A stretch of 64,000 nucleotides of DNA from Anaeramoeba flamelloides (taxonomy: Eukaryota > Metamonada > Anaeramoebidae). The stretch is from the NCBI GenBank assembly GCA_027625915.1, contig JANTQA010000023.1:19716001-19780000 (forward strand), given 5' to 3'. The notes under the pieces are model-generated. The model saw only the letters and a list, made by a program, of their open reading frames with translations, made no database searches and was not told the DNA's origin. Positions 56,166-64,000 of the stretch are shown here, piece after piece; the first letter of the stretch is position 1, and each line of letters opens with the position of its first letter. The translations under genes were made by a program, and so were the position numbers.

Positions 56166-58979
56166 ATGACTTTTCAAAAACCAAGTTTTGTTTCTGGTTG
56201 GATGAATAGTTCAAAAACAAAACTAAAAAAACAACGAAAAGCAACTCACGAGAAAAAAAGAAGAAGATCAAACCATCTTCCAAAAAACGTATCACTTTTA
56301 CAAAAACAAGATCAAATCATAAGGGGAAGCAAAAAAGGAAATTCAAACCAATTTTCAAGATCTCAAGCACACCTCAACAAAAATCATAGAATTATTCCCA
56401 AACAATCAAATATTATTTTAAATCAAAAACAAAACAAAAACAAGAAAGTTATCAAGAACATTCAATCTATAGCATTTAAAATCCCAATCAAAAATAAAGT
56501 CCAAACACAAAAGAAATACAATTCTTCATTCCTTTCTTCACAACAAGCAAAACTCAAAACTAAAGCCAAGACTAAACAACAAACTCAACCAAAAACCAAA
56601 CCAAAACCAAAAACCCAAGCCAAAAAGATCAATAAAACCAACACAAAACAACAAACCCAGACAAAAACCAAAGCCAAACCAAAAACCAAGGCCAAAGCCA
56701 AACCAAAAACAAAAAAAAACAAGGATCCAAAACTTACTCAAAGAAAAAGAACAACCAATAAACGAAAAACCAAGAAAATTAAAGGCAAAAGTATTAAAAA
56801 ATTACCTCAGCCAAAACCAATTTCCCTTCGTTTTACTTCAAGGACAAAGAGAAATATGAAAAAAACAAAATATAATTTAAAGAGCCAATTAAGAAACCAA
56901 AGAAGCAGAAACGGGATCAGCAAAAATAATAAATTATTTATGGACAAATATGCGCCAGTTTGTGAACAAGATTTATCGATCCATTCTGGGAAAAGAAAAG
57001 CAGTGAAAAATTGGATAAATTATTGCTTTTCTTTAACGAATAATAGATACCGCAGAAACACTAAAGGGCAAATCTTGATTTTAAGTGGCCCCGTAGGGTG
57101 CGGCAAAACCGCGTTGGTGCGTGCATTGTGCTCTGATCTTAATTGTGAAATCGCAGAATGGAGGGAACCAATTGAGTCTTCTTCCCGTGACGAGAATTAT
57201 AATTATCATATAAACCCTGACTCAAAATTGAAATCGCTCGGGCAGTTTCTCTCGCGTGCACAAATGTACCAACCATTAGACTTTATTGTCACTACAAAAA
57301 AAGAAAAGCGAACGCAAACACAAACACAATTAAAACGACAAGAAAGGCCATTATTACAATTAGCCAACCAAAAAAATAGAAGAAGAACACATTCATCAAA
57401 CAATAACCAAACCACAGATCAGCGATCTGATCTTCATGCCCAAAAAACTCGTTTTCCAAGAAAAATTATTTTGCTTGAGGAACTGCCGATACTTGTAGGA
57501 TATGAACAAAAAGCAAAATTTAATGATTTTTTATTTGATCATTTGTATCGAGGAATTTTCCCATTAATATTAATAGTTTCTGATTCTGTTGGATTTTGGT
57601 TCCCATCATTTCATAAAAATAATCATTTATCAAATAGAATCGAAAACGGAAACGGAAACGGAAACGGAAACGGAAATTTGAATGGGAATGGAAATATTAA
57701 CACCAGAAAATCTTTCCATCAAAATAGAAATAACCATGGTGTTTGGGGATTAGTTGATAAAAAATTGCTCCAATCACAAGGCGTTACAGAGATTAAAATG
57801 AACCCGATCGCGTCGTCTTTATTAAAAAAAACAATTAAAAAAATAAACCAAGCAGAAAATTTAAGGCTTTCTGAAACTTCTATTCAGCTATTAACCGAGC
57901 AAAGTACTGGCGATATTAGACAGGCAATAAATATTCTCCAAATGGTTTATTTGGATTTAAAGGCGGAGCAGTATGGAATTGTTTCAAAATATAAGGAAAA
58001 AATAAGAAAGATCAATCATAAGGTGAATCAAAATAAAAAAAAAAACAAAAATGCAAAAAATAATCTTTTTCATAATTCTAATAACGAAAACCAACAATTT
58101 AGCCGTGATGCTGGACTCACTATATTCCATTCTCTTGGGAAAATTATTTACCAAAAGCGATTACCCTTATTAAAAAAAAAATCAACAACCTCATCCTCAT
58201 CCTCATCACCATTATCTTCACCATCTACCTTTTCTTCTTCTTCACCTTCACCTTCTACTTCTTTTGTAGAAACTGCACTTTCAAATAATTTTCTTGTTGA
58301 TAGCACAGAATGGGGGCAATTGCAATTTGACCCCGAAAATGTAATAGAAAGAACTAATTTAACACCTTCATCATTTTTAATTCATTTACATGGCAACTTT
58401 CTAACATATTTTGAAGAAATTGAACACGCTGCATTTGCGTTTAAAGATTTAACAACTGTTGATGCCATGATCACTCGTTTATGGAACGAAAAAAACACTT
58501 TAATAAGAGCAATAATTGCAGGAATTTCTGCCCGATCTGTAATAATTGCAAATTATGAAACAATGCATTTAAAAAATAAACAGCAGAAATACTCTGCAAC
58601 ATTATTCCATCGTGTGAAATTTTTTGAAAAAACTAAAGAAAAAAATAAAAATAAACATCAAATTTCTTCTTTGTTTGAAAATACAACTGACAAAGATGGC
58701 AATGATGAGGAATTAATAAATAACAATTCATTAAATTTAAGGAATATCAATAAAAGATCTTTCGTTCTTGACCTTATGCCATATCTTGGCAGAGAACTTA
58801 ATTATTCCATAAAAATGACAGATTATCAAAGAAATGTAATCAATTCAATTGGAAGATTCCCCCATAGATTCGCTCAAAAACGAACAGATGTTGCCCAAAT
58901 AAATATAAGCCAAATGAAAGATGAAATACAAAAAAATAGTTATTTAGATATTGACGATATTGAAGAAATATCAGATTAA
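56166..58979 (+). CDS. RAD17: RAD17 checkpoint clamp loader
   Basis: Single exon, 937 residues from ATG 56166 (MTFQKPSFVSGW); an in-frame ATG at 56094 would add a hydrophobic stretch and is less likely. The AAA+ module starts near residue 259 (DKYAPVCEQDLSIHSGKRKA), with Walker A GPVGCGKT (~308), EWREP, Walker B IILLEELP (~435), PLILIVSDS and sensor-like STGDIRQAINILQM. HSLGKIIYQKRLPLL and LIHLHGNFLTYFEEIEHA follow, as in human RAD17, and NSIGRFPHRF near the end matches its IGRLPLKRH block. The C terminus YLDIDDIEEISD resembles the acidic tail that contacts the 9-1-1 clamp. RAD17-RFC loads 9-1-1 at damaged DNA to activate ATR. The ~255-residue basic, Lys/Thr/Pro/Gln-rich N-terminal extension and inserted Asn-Gly and Ser runs explain the length above the human 681. 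Confidence 0.94.
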   Translation: MTFQKPSFVSGWMNSSKTKLKKQRKATHEKKRRRSNHLPKNVSLLQKQDQIIRGSKKGNSNQFSRSQAHLNKNHRIIPKQSNIILNQKQNKNKKVIKNIQSIAFKIPIKNKVQTQKKYNSSFLSSQQAKLKTKAKTKQQTQPKTKPKPKTQAKKINKTNTKQQTQTKTKAKPKTKAKAKPKTKKNKDPKLTQRKRTTNKRKTKKIKGKSIKKLPQPKPISLRFTSRTKRNMKKTKYNLKSQLRNQRSRNGISKNNKLFMDKYAPVCEQDLSIHSGKRKAVKNWINYCFSLTNNRYRRNTKGQILILSGPVGCGKTALVRALCSDLNCEIAEWREPIESSSRDENYNYHINPDSKLKSLGQFLSRAQMYQPLDFIVTTKKEKRTQTQTQLKRQERPLLQLANQKNRRRTHSSNNNQTTDQRSDLHAQKTRFPRKIILLEELPILVGYEQKAKFNDFLFDHLYRGIFPLILIVSDSVGFWFPSFHKNNHLSNRIENGNGNGNGNGNLNGNGNINTRKSFHQNRNNHGVWGLVDKKLLQSQGVTEIKMNPIASSLLKKTIKKINQAENLRLSETSIQLLTEQSTGDIRQAINILQMVYLDLKAEQYGIVSKYKEKIRKINHKVNQNKKKNKNAKNNLFHNSNNENQQFSRDAGLTIFHSLGKIIYQKRLPLLKKKSTTSSSSSSPLSSPSTFSSSSPSPSTSFVETALSNNFLVDSTEWGQLQFDPENVIERTNLTPSSFLIHLHGNFLTYFEEIEHAAFAFKDLTTVDAMITRLWNEKNTLIRAIIAGISARSVIIANYETMHLKNKQQKYSATLFHRVKFFEKTKEKNKNKHQISSLFENTTDKDGNDEELINNNSLNLRNINKRSFVLDLMPYLGRELNYSIKMTDYQRNVINSIGRFPHRFAQKRTDVAQINISQMKDEIQKNSYLDIDDIEEISD
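56555..56725 (+). repeat. Lys-Thr-Pro-Gln codon repeats in RAD17
   Basis: Irregular repeats of AAAACCAAA/AAAGCCAAA encode blocks such as KTKPKPKTQAKK and KTKAKPKTKAKAKPKTKK, a strongly basic disordered stretch. Internal duplications (KQQTQ twice) indicate repeat expansion. Confidence 0.8.
57645..57695 (+). repeat. GGAAAC hexanucleotide repeat in RAD17
   Basis: Tandem GGAAAC units encode an Asn-Gly run (~residues 494-505) inside the AAA+ region, after the SDSVGFWFPS segment. An in-frame, probably length-variable insertion in a loop. Confidence 0.85.
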
Positions 58980-59361
58980 AAAAATAATTTCTATTTTTAT
59001 TTATTTTTTTTTTTGAAATGAATTCTAATTTAATGTTCACATAATATATGAAATTTAAAAAAAAAAGAGTTTTTTCGAAAAGATCTTTGTTGATTTTACT
59101 ATTTCGAATCTTTTCATTCGAGCTTATTTTACAACTCATAAGAATAAATTTTTATACTTGATAAACTAAAGAAAATAATTGAAGAAAAATGTAAATTAAT
59201 AGTTTCATAAAAAGTAATGTTTAAAAATATTTGATTATAAGATTGTTTTCAATTCTGTTAATACAGTTTTTTTATTAATAAAAACTTTCAATGTTTTTTA
59301 ATTTTAGAATTTTTTTCCTTTCATGATTTGACTTGTACAATATCAAATGATACCCTTTTAA
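58980..59361. other. 3' flank of RAD17
   Basis: AT-rich, presumably 3' UTR and spacer. No further feature was seen. Confidence 0.5.
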
Positions 59362-59645
59362 GGGATTAGTGTCTATCATTGATAGGCCCAAAAATTTAAA
59401 TATGTCGTAATTGGAATGTACTCATATTAGTGGGCCATGAATTAAATGAATCTACAAATACTATTTGTAAAAAAATACATTAACGAGATGTGATAAATTG
59501 ACCAAGTATACTTGATTTAGTAAAAAATTCCACAATTTTAGATATGAAATAAACATTTCAATACAATTTTAAAGAAAAAAACATTTGGAATCAGACTTCT
59601 AAGTTCAAAAATATCTTTTCTGAAATTTGTTGTGAAATGTAGATT

Positions 59646-60515
59646 ATCATTGTGAAAAAAATTTGGGTCATTAAAAAAAATTGGGTCACTCAAAAATAAA
59701 TTTTCGTTTAATAAATAGTAGATATTAGGAAAATTTTTTTTGATCAAAGTAAAATTTTATGAACAAATCTTACATTTAAGAAAAACCAAAGTCACTATCA
59801 ATAATAATTCACAAAAGTAATATTAAATTGTAACATTTTGACCTTATAGTATTATTGTGGAACTCAAAAAAAAGAAAAATTTACTTTTAATTGTAAACTT
59901 TACAAAAAATAAGAGAACTATTTATCAGGAAATATTAAAATATATTAATTAAATAAGATATTTATCATTGTTAATGAACGTAAATTCATCAAGGTTAATC
60001 TTGAATATCTTTTTACAACAAATTGAATAATAAACACTTCCAAAAAAAAAAGATATTTTTTCAAAAGAGATTGTTATCACTAATTTTTTACAATCAAAAC
60101 TTCAAAATAACGAAAATTCAAGATTTCACAAACCATTTAAATTCTTTAAATCACCATAGACAAACCTTAATTTAAAACAGTTATTGATTTTTGGTCTTCC
60201 CAAACAATGAATAACTTGATCTTGGAATGTAATCCAATAAAAAAAAGTTAAGATTTTTGTTAAAATTTACAATTAAAAGTAAATTTTTCTTTTTTAAAGT
60301 CCCACAATAATACTATAAGGTCAAAATGTTACCACTTAATATTACTTTTGGGAATTATTATTGATAGTGACTTTGGTTTTTCTTAAATGTAAGATTTGTT
60401 CATAAAATTTTACTTTGATCAAAAATCATTTTCCTAATATCTACTATTTAAAAAACGAAAATTTATTTTTGACTAAAAAATTTTTTTTAATTACCCAAAT
60501 TTTTATCGCAATGGT
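59646..60515. mobile_element. 870-bp foldback element, arms ~260 bp
   Basis: Left arm about 59646-59910 and right arm about 60250-60515 are inverted copies, including TATAGTATTATTGTGG, AAGTCACTATCAATAATAAT and ATTTAAGAAAAACCAAAGTC with their complements; spacer ~340 bp. Right end ..CGCAATGGT then TA resembles the ends of 53294-54434 (CACAATGGT then TA), so both belong to one family. Confidence 0.75.
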
Positions 60516-60991
60516 TAATTGAGGAAAAAAGTATTTTTTTTTAAATTTTTAATAATTAACCTTTGAATTTATTTTGACAAATAATTTTTACATTTTTGAA
60601 ATTTATTGAAAATATAACGAGATTCATAATAACTGAAACAAAATTAGTCAATGGTTGGTGATTTATTCCAATCATTGTTGTGTTAAATCTTGGAAATTAA
60701 CAAATAATAAAAAATAATTCCTTTTCGATAGTTCTAAATATGAATTATTAAATACATAACCACAATGTATTTAATTTTTATTAATAGATTTGGTGTTGTA
60801 ATTAACAAAAAAAAATTTATTCCCAAATGACAATTTTTTATTGAAATCCTTAGTCTAAAATGTAATAATTTATTGTGCATAAGATTTATAATATGTTTTT
60901 ATAGAGCTATGTTGAACAATTTATCACTAATATTATTGACCCTCGGTTATAATGTACTTTTATTAATGATGAATCTTGGGTAACCCTATTA

Positions 60992-61467
60992 CAGTGATCA
61001 AAATAATGTGTGCACAAAGAATAGTACCTGTGTTTCAAAATATAAACCATGTTTTTTTTTCTTGTACCAATGCGACATCCAATTAGATACCAAATAATAT
61101 ATCGAAGTTCAAATCAATTTTAAAAGTAAATATCTGGATATTTTCAGTTAATTTTAAATTATTAATTCAATTTATTGAAAATTTTGTTTAATTTAGTTAT
61201 TTTTCTGAAATTTTTTGTTTGTTTAAATGATACAAAAATTTTCTTTAAAAATTATCTCTATTTATTGAGATTAATTTTCCAATTTGATCCTTCATTTTTA
61301 GAATTTCTTTTTGAATAATTTAATTTTATGAAACCAATACCATATTAATTAGGTTTTATTGTTGGTTACTTTGATCCTTTAATGTATAGGTCTTTCGTAA
61401 CAAAAAAAAAAACTTTTTATGTGCAAACATGGATTAAACTTTTCTACACACTTTATTTGGACAAGAG
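60992..61467. mobile_element. 476-bp Tc1-like element with transposase tail relic
   Basis: Ends CAGTGATCAAAATAATGTG and inverse CTCTTGTCCAAATAAAGTG, with TA on both sides (60990-60991, 61468-61469). CAGTG ends are typical of Tc1 elements. Minus strand 61245-61312 reads KEILKMKDQIGKLISINRDN then F and a stop, similar to the C-terminal SMPRR.Q.VI tail of Tc1 transposases. Most of the transposase is gone. Confidence 0.6.
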
Positions 61468-61768
61468 TACATATTAATAATTTGGATTTTAGGATATAAT
61501 ATACAAAATCTGAATTCTTTCGAAAGTTTTATTTTTTAAATCACTACTTTCGAATTGAGTTTTCAAAGAAGTTGTGTAAAATTCTCGTTCTCTATTTGAA
61601 AAAGGAAAATATAAATGAAGAGAAAATTTTTCTCGTTTATAATTTAAATACAGTATTATTTTTAATAGTTTTTTTGGAGCTATTTCAACATTTGGTGAAT
61701 CAGTAATATGCTTCGCATCCAGTTAAACACCTTTTAATTACACCCAACTCTATGGTGACACTTATCCC

Positions 61769-62136
61769 TTAAAAAATAATTAGAACTTGATAAATCAAAA
61801 AAAGTATGATTTTTCATCCTTTTCAGTAAATGGAAGAATAATTTTTCTTTCTCAAAGAGTTGACTTTGATTTGTTAAGATTCAATAACCTTTGTTGGAGT
61901 AAAAGTGAAATTTGGGGTCATTGTTCAGATGTATTTGAAAAATAGAAAATATTAAGAGTAAACTTTCAGCATCTTTTGAATTTTTTTTTGAAAAGGAAAA
62001 AAAAAAAATAGATCGGTACACCCAAACCTCTTTCTATGGAAAAATTTTCTGAAACATTATTATCACTTTTTTTCAAAGCCTAAAACATTTCATTTTTTTA
62101 TTTACTTTTTTTTTAAATTTTTTTTAACAACCACAA
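61769..62136. other. Upstream of the PAC1-like gene
   Basis: About 370 bp, AT-rich; expected to hold promoter and 5' UTR. No specific motif assigned. Confidence 0.45.
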
Positions 62137-62704
62137 ATGCAATATTTTCTTTATTGTACCGAAAGGGAACTAGTCCATTCAAAAAGAAATTTTGACGAAT
62201 ACGAAGAAATTGAAGAAGAACCCGAATTACCAAAGCTACCTGAACTTAAGTTGGATAAAGAATTTAAGATTGAGAACATTCGATGTTTAATTGCAGGGCT
62301 TTCAGAGGTTGGATGTTCTTTTTTAATTTCAAACTTTCCAAAATGTAAGCCAATCGGAAAAATTATAATTAGCCAAGTCAAGCAGTCGTTTGATTTATAT
62401 TTTGACAATGGTCATGTCTTCATTTTAATCCCCCGTGCTATTGATCCAGATTTTTCAAAAGCTGTTGCAAACCTTTTAATTCAGAAATTCCAACCAGCAC
62501 GTGTGCTTGTAATTGGGAATCTTGGTGCAGATAGATACGCATCAAATTTCCCTTGCGAAGTGCCCATGATAAGAATGATCCAAACCGATGAGCACATGAA
62601 GTTGTCTCAAGAAACAACAATACAAAAAGTTTTGCCTCTTGAACCTCCTAATTTCTTAGACAATTTTGCTGCTTCTTTAATGATCGTCTGTCAAATAAAG
62701 TGTA

Positions 62705-62745
<41 letters not shown>

Positions 62746-63332
62746 TTTGTGACTGCATCATAATTTTGACACATTTTCTAAAATTGTAAAAAAACTCTTT
62801 AAAATTATAAAACAGGTTAAATTTGCTCTTAACACAAAACTTAATCTCAAATAAGATATAATTTCATTTACCTTTTTATTTTTTCCCATCTATTCTCTCA
62901 AGAAATAAAAAATGGGAAAAAATTTTCACTTTCGTTCTCCCTTGATTTCTTTCACAAAAATAACTGTCAAAGAAATTTTTAAAAGCCTTTGATCTTTATT
63001 TCTTTTAATAGTACTTTTTTTTTCTTGTATAAATTGGCAAACAAAGAACCCAAAACGAAACTTAGATTTCAGAATGAGAAAAAAAAGATAATCAGATAAA
63101 ATTTTATCTCATTTAAATTTCAAAAAATCGGTTTGGTATGTTTCAAAAGAAAAAGAAATTGGCTTTTATAATAATCACTGATGAGATCCAATTTTATTTG
63201 AAAAAGCACTTTTTTTTTTATTACCCCAAGATATTTTCATTTAAAATTATAATTCTAAATAAAAAGCGTCTTCAAGAACTGAAAAAAGAAACCAGAGATG
63301 AAAATTCACTACTCAGTATTTTAAAATTGTGA
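62137..63332 (+). CDS. PSMG1: Probable proteasome assembly chaperone 1 (PAC1/PSMG1)
   Basis: Exon 1 starts at 62137 and is open to about 62695. It encodes an acidic N terminus, then IENIRCLIAGLSEVGCSFLI, KFQPARVLVIGNLGA and LPLEPPNFLDNFAASLMIVC followed by QIK. The last segment closely parallels human PSMG1 (LEQPNIVHDLPAAVLSYCQV). A likely final exon near 63150-63332 reads KLAFIIITDEIQFYLKKHFF and ends KRLQELKKE..ILKL, paralleling human KIPAILYLCYTDVMKLD...EILKKLM. I could not find a splice that joins the two in phase, because the donor region runs into a ~38-T tract; an extra small exon or an error there is possible. PAC1 pairs with PAC2 to assemble the 20S alpha ring. The family call rests mainly on motif order. 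Confidence 0.6.
62707..62744. repeat. Poly-T tract within the PAC1-like gene
   Basis: An almost pure T run of ~38 bases right after the last codon of the first exon; probably intronic and prone to length error. Confidence 0.85.
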
Positions 63333-63734
63333 TTAACAAAAGTTTGAAATAGTGTCACCCAAATTGATTGACTCACCCTTTTCAGCAGTTAAGAAACTAC
63401 TATTTAAACCTTTTAGTCATAGTTTTAACAAAAACTTTTGTACATTAAAATCAAAATATAAAGCTATCGTTTTCTTATCAATAAATGAAATTTTTTATTT
63501 AAAGTGCCAAATATTTTAATAATGACAATTAATTGTTGAAAAAACACAAAATCATTATAAAATGAAAATTTTGAGATTTAAGCTCTTTCTTATTGAACTT
63601 TTGAGATAAAATTAAAATTTTTTAATTTGAATTTAAAACTATCATAAAATATTAATGTAATTTTATTTTCTTGATAAATTATTAATTATTTATTTTTTTG
63701 AGGAAGGGAGAGATCAAAGATCATCTTACACGAC

Positions 63735-64000
63735 TCAAGGTTTTTTTTCAATTTGAGAAATAAACTGCCTTTAGCTTTTCCAGAATTCAAAAGAATTGAG
63801 TAAAATCTTGTTTTTTTTCTCTATTCTTTTAAATTCTGGAAAAGTGCCGGATGGCTTTCTTGAGTTTTCTGTTTATTTGGAAAATCGATAGATTTTCGTT
63901 AGGTTTTTTTAAGTTTTCTATTTATTTGGAAAATCAATAGATTTTCGTTAGGTTTTTTTTGCTTTAGAAATAAACAGAAAATTTTAATAAATTTTCGGTT
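63735..64000. repeat. TAGGTTTT-family repeat, copy 3 (cut by window end)
   Basis: Contains two tandem copies of a ~50-bp unit with GATTTTCGTTAGGTTTTTTT and GTTTTCTATTTATTTGGAAA, plus an inverted pair around TTTTCCAGAATTCAAAAG and CTTTTAAATTCTGGAAAAG. Continues past the right edge. Confidence 0.6.

Larger units (their letters stand above)
59362..61768. mobile_element. Possible 2.4-kb TTAA-flanked composite element
   Basis: GGGATTAGTGTC after TTAA (59358-59361) on the left is inverted on the right as GACACTTATCCC before TTAA (61769-61772). The 12-bp ends resemble those of the piggyBac-like elements at 23850 and 26809. Two other elements lie inside (59646-60515 and 60992-61467). Short TIRs and the lack of interior homology make this tentative. 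Confidence 0.4.

Overview
The window is eukaryotic nuclear DNA from a very AT-rich unicellular organism. Evidence: GT-AG introns from about 90 bp to 3.6 kb interrupt conserved eukaryotic genes, reading frames end in TAA or TGA under the standard code, and encoded proteins carry long Asn/Gln/Lys/Glu/Ser runs. Non-coding DNA is dominated by A/T homopolymers and decayed transposable elements. Genes for Tim44 and for a glycine-cleavage H protein with an N-terminal presequence-like segment imply a mitochondrion or related organelle. I cannot name the species from sequence alone; an AT-rich free-living amoeba or flagellate would fit.

Layout, left to right. (1) 1-4234 (+): 3' part of a PP6 regulatory subunit (SAPS) gene, cut by the window edge and split by a 2.9 kb element-filled intron. 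(2) 4554-6539 (-): a 5'-truncated non-LTR retrotransposon with target-site duplications. (3) 6.6-10.4 kb: MITE-like and CACTA-like elements. (4) 10454-11591 (+): ESCRT-I subunit VPS37. (5) 16619-17911 (-): ribosomal protein uL2 (RPL8), three exons. (6) 22236-22914 (-): glycine cleavage H protein. (7) 23850-25345: TTAA-flanked piggyBac-like element with a nested TA-flanked element. (8) 28498-30521 (-): a signal-peptide Cys-containing protein and a two-helix membrane protein, two neighbouring genes or one. (9) 33755-40194 (-): five-exon Eps15/Pan1-like EH-domain protein with a 3.6 kb intron of foldback elements. (10) 45969-47834 (+): Tim44. (11) 48-56 kb: repeats only, including a 1.1 kb foldback with ~0.5 kb arms. 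(12) 56166-58979 (+): single-exon RAD17 clamp loader. (13) 59362-61768: a possible composite element. (14) 62137 onward (+): probable proteasome assembly chaperone 1.

The host genes are unrelated housekeeping functions (phosphatase regulation, ESCRT and endocytic trafficking, translation, glycine catabolism, mitochondrial import, DNA-damage checkpoint, proteasome assembly), with no operon logic. The most unusual content is the element landscape: at least ten terminal-inverted-repeat or foldback families, several nested so that relative ages can be read, two large introns built mostly of elements, two small elements still holding the C-terminal tail of a Tc1-like transposase, and one family whose right end carries a splice-acceptor/splice-donor juxtaposition. 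I did not find a convincing new multi-gene system. The least explained coding content is the secreted/membrane locus at 28.5-30.5 kb.
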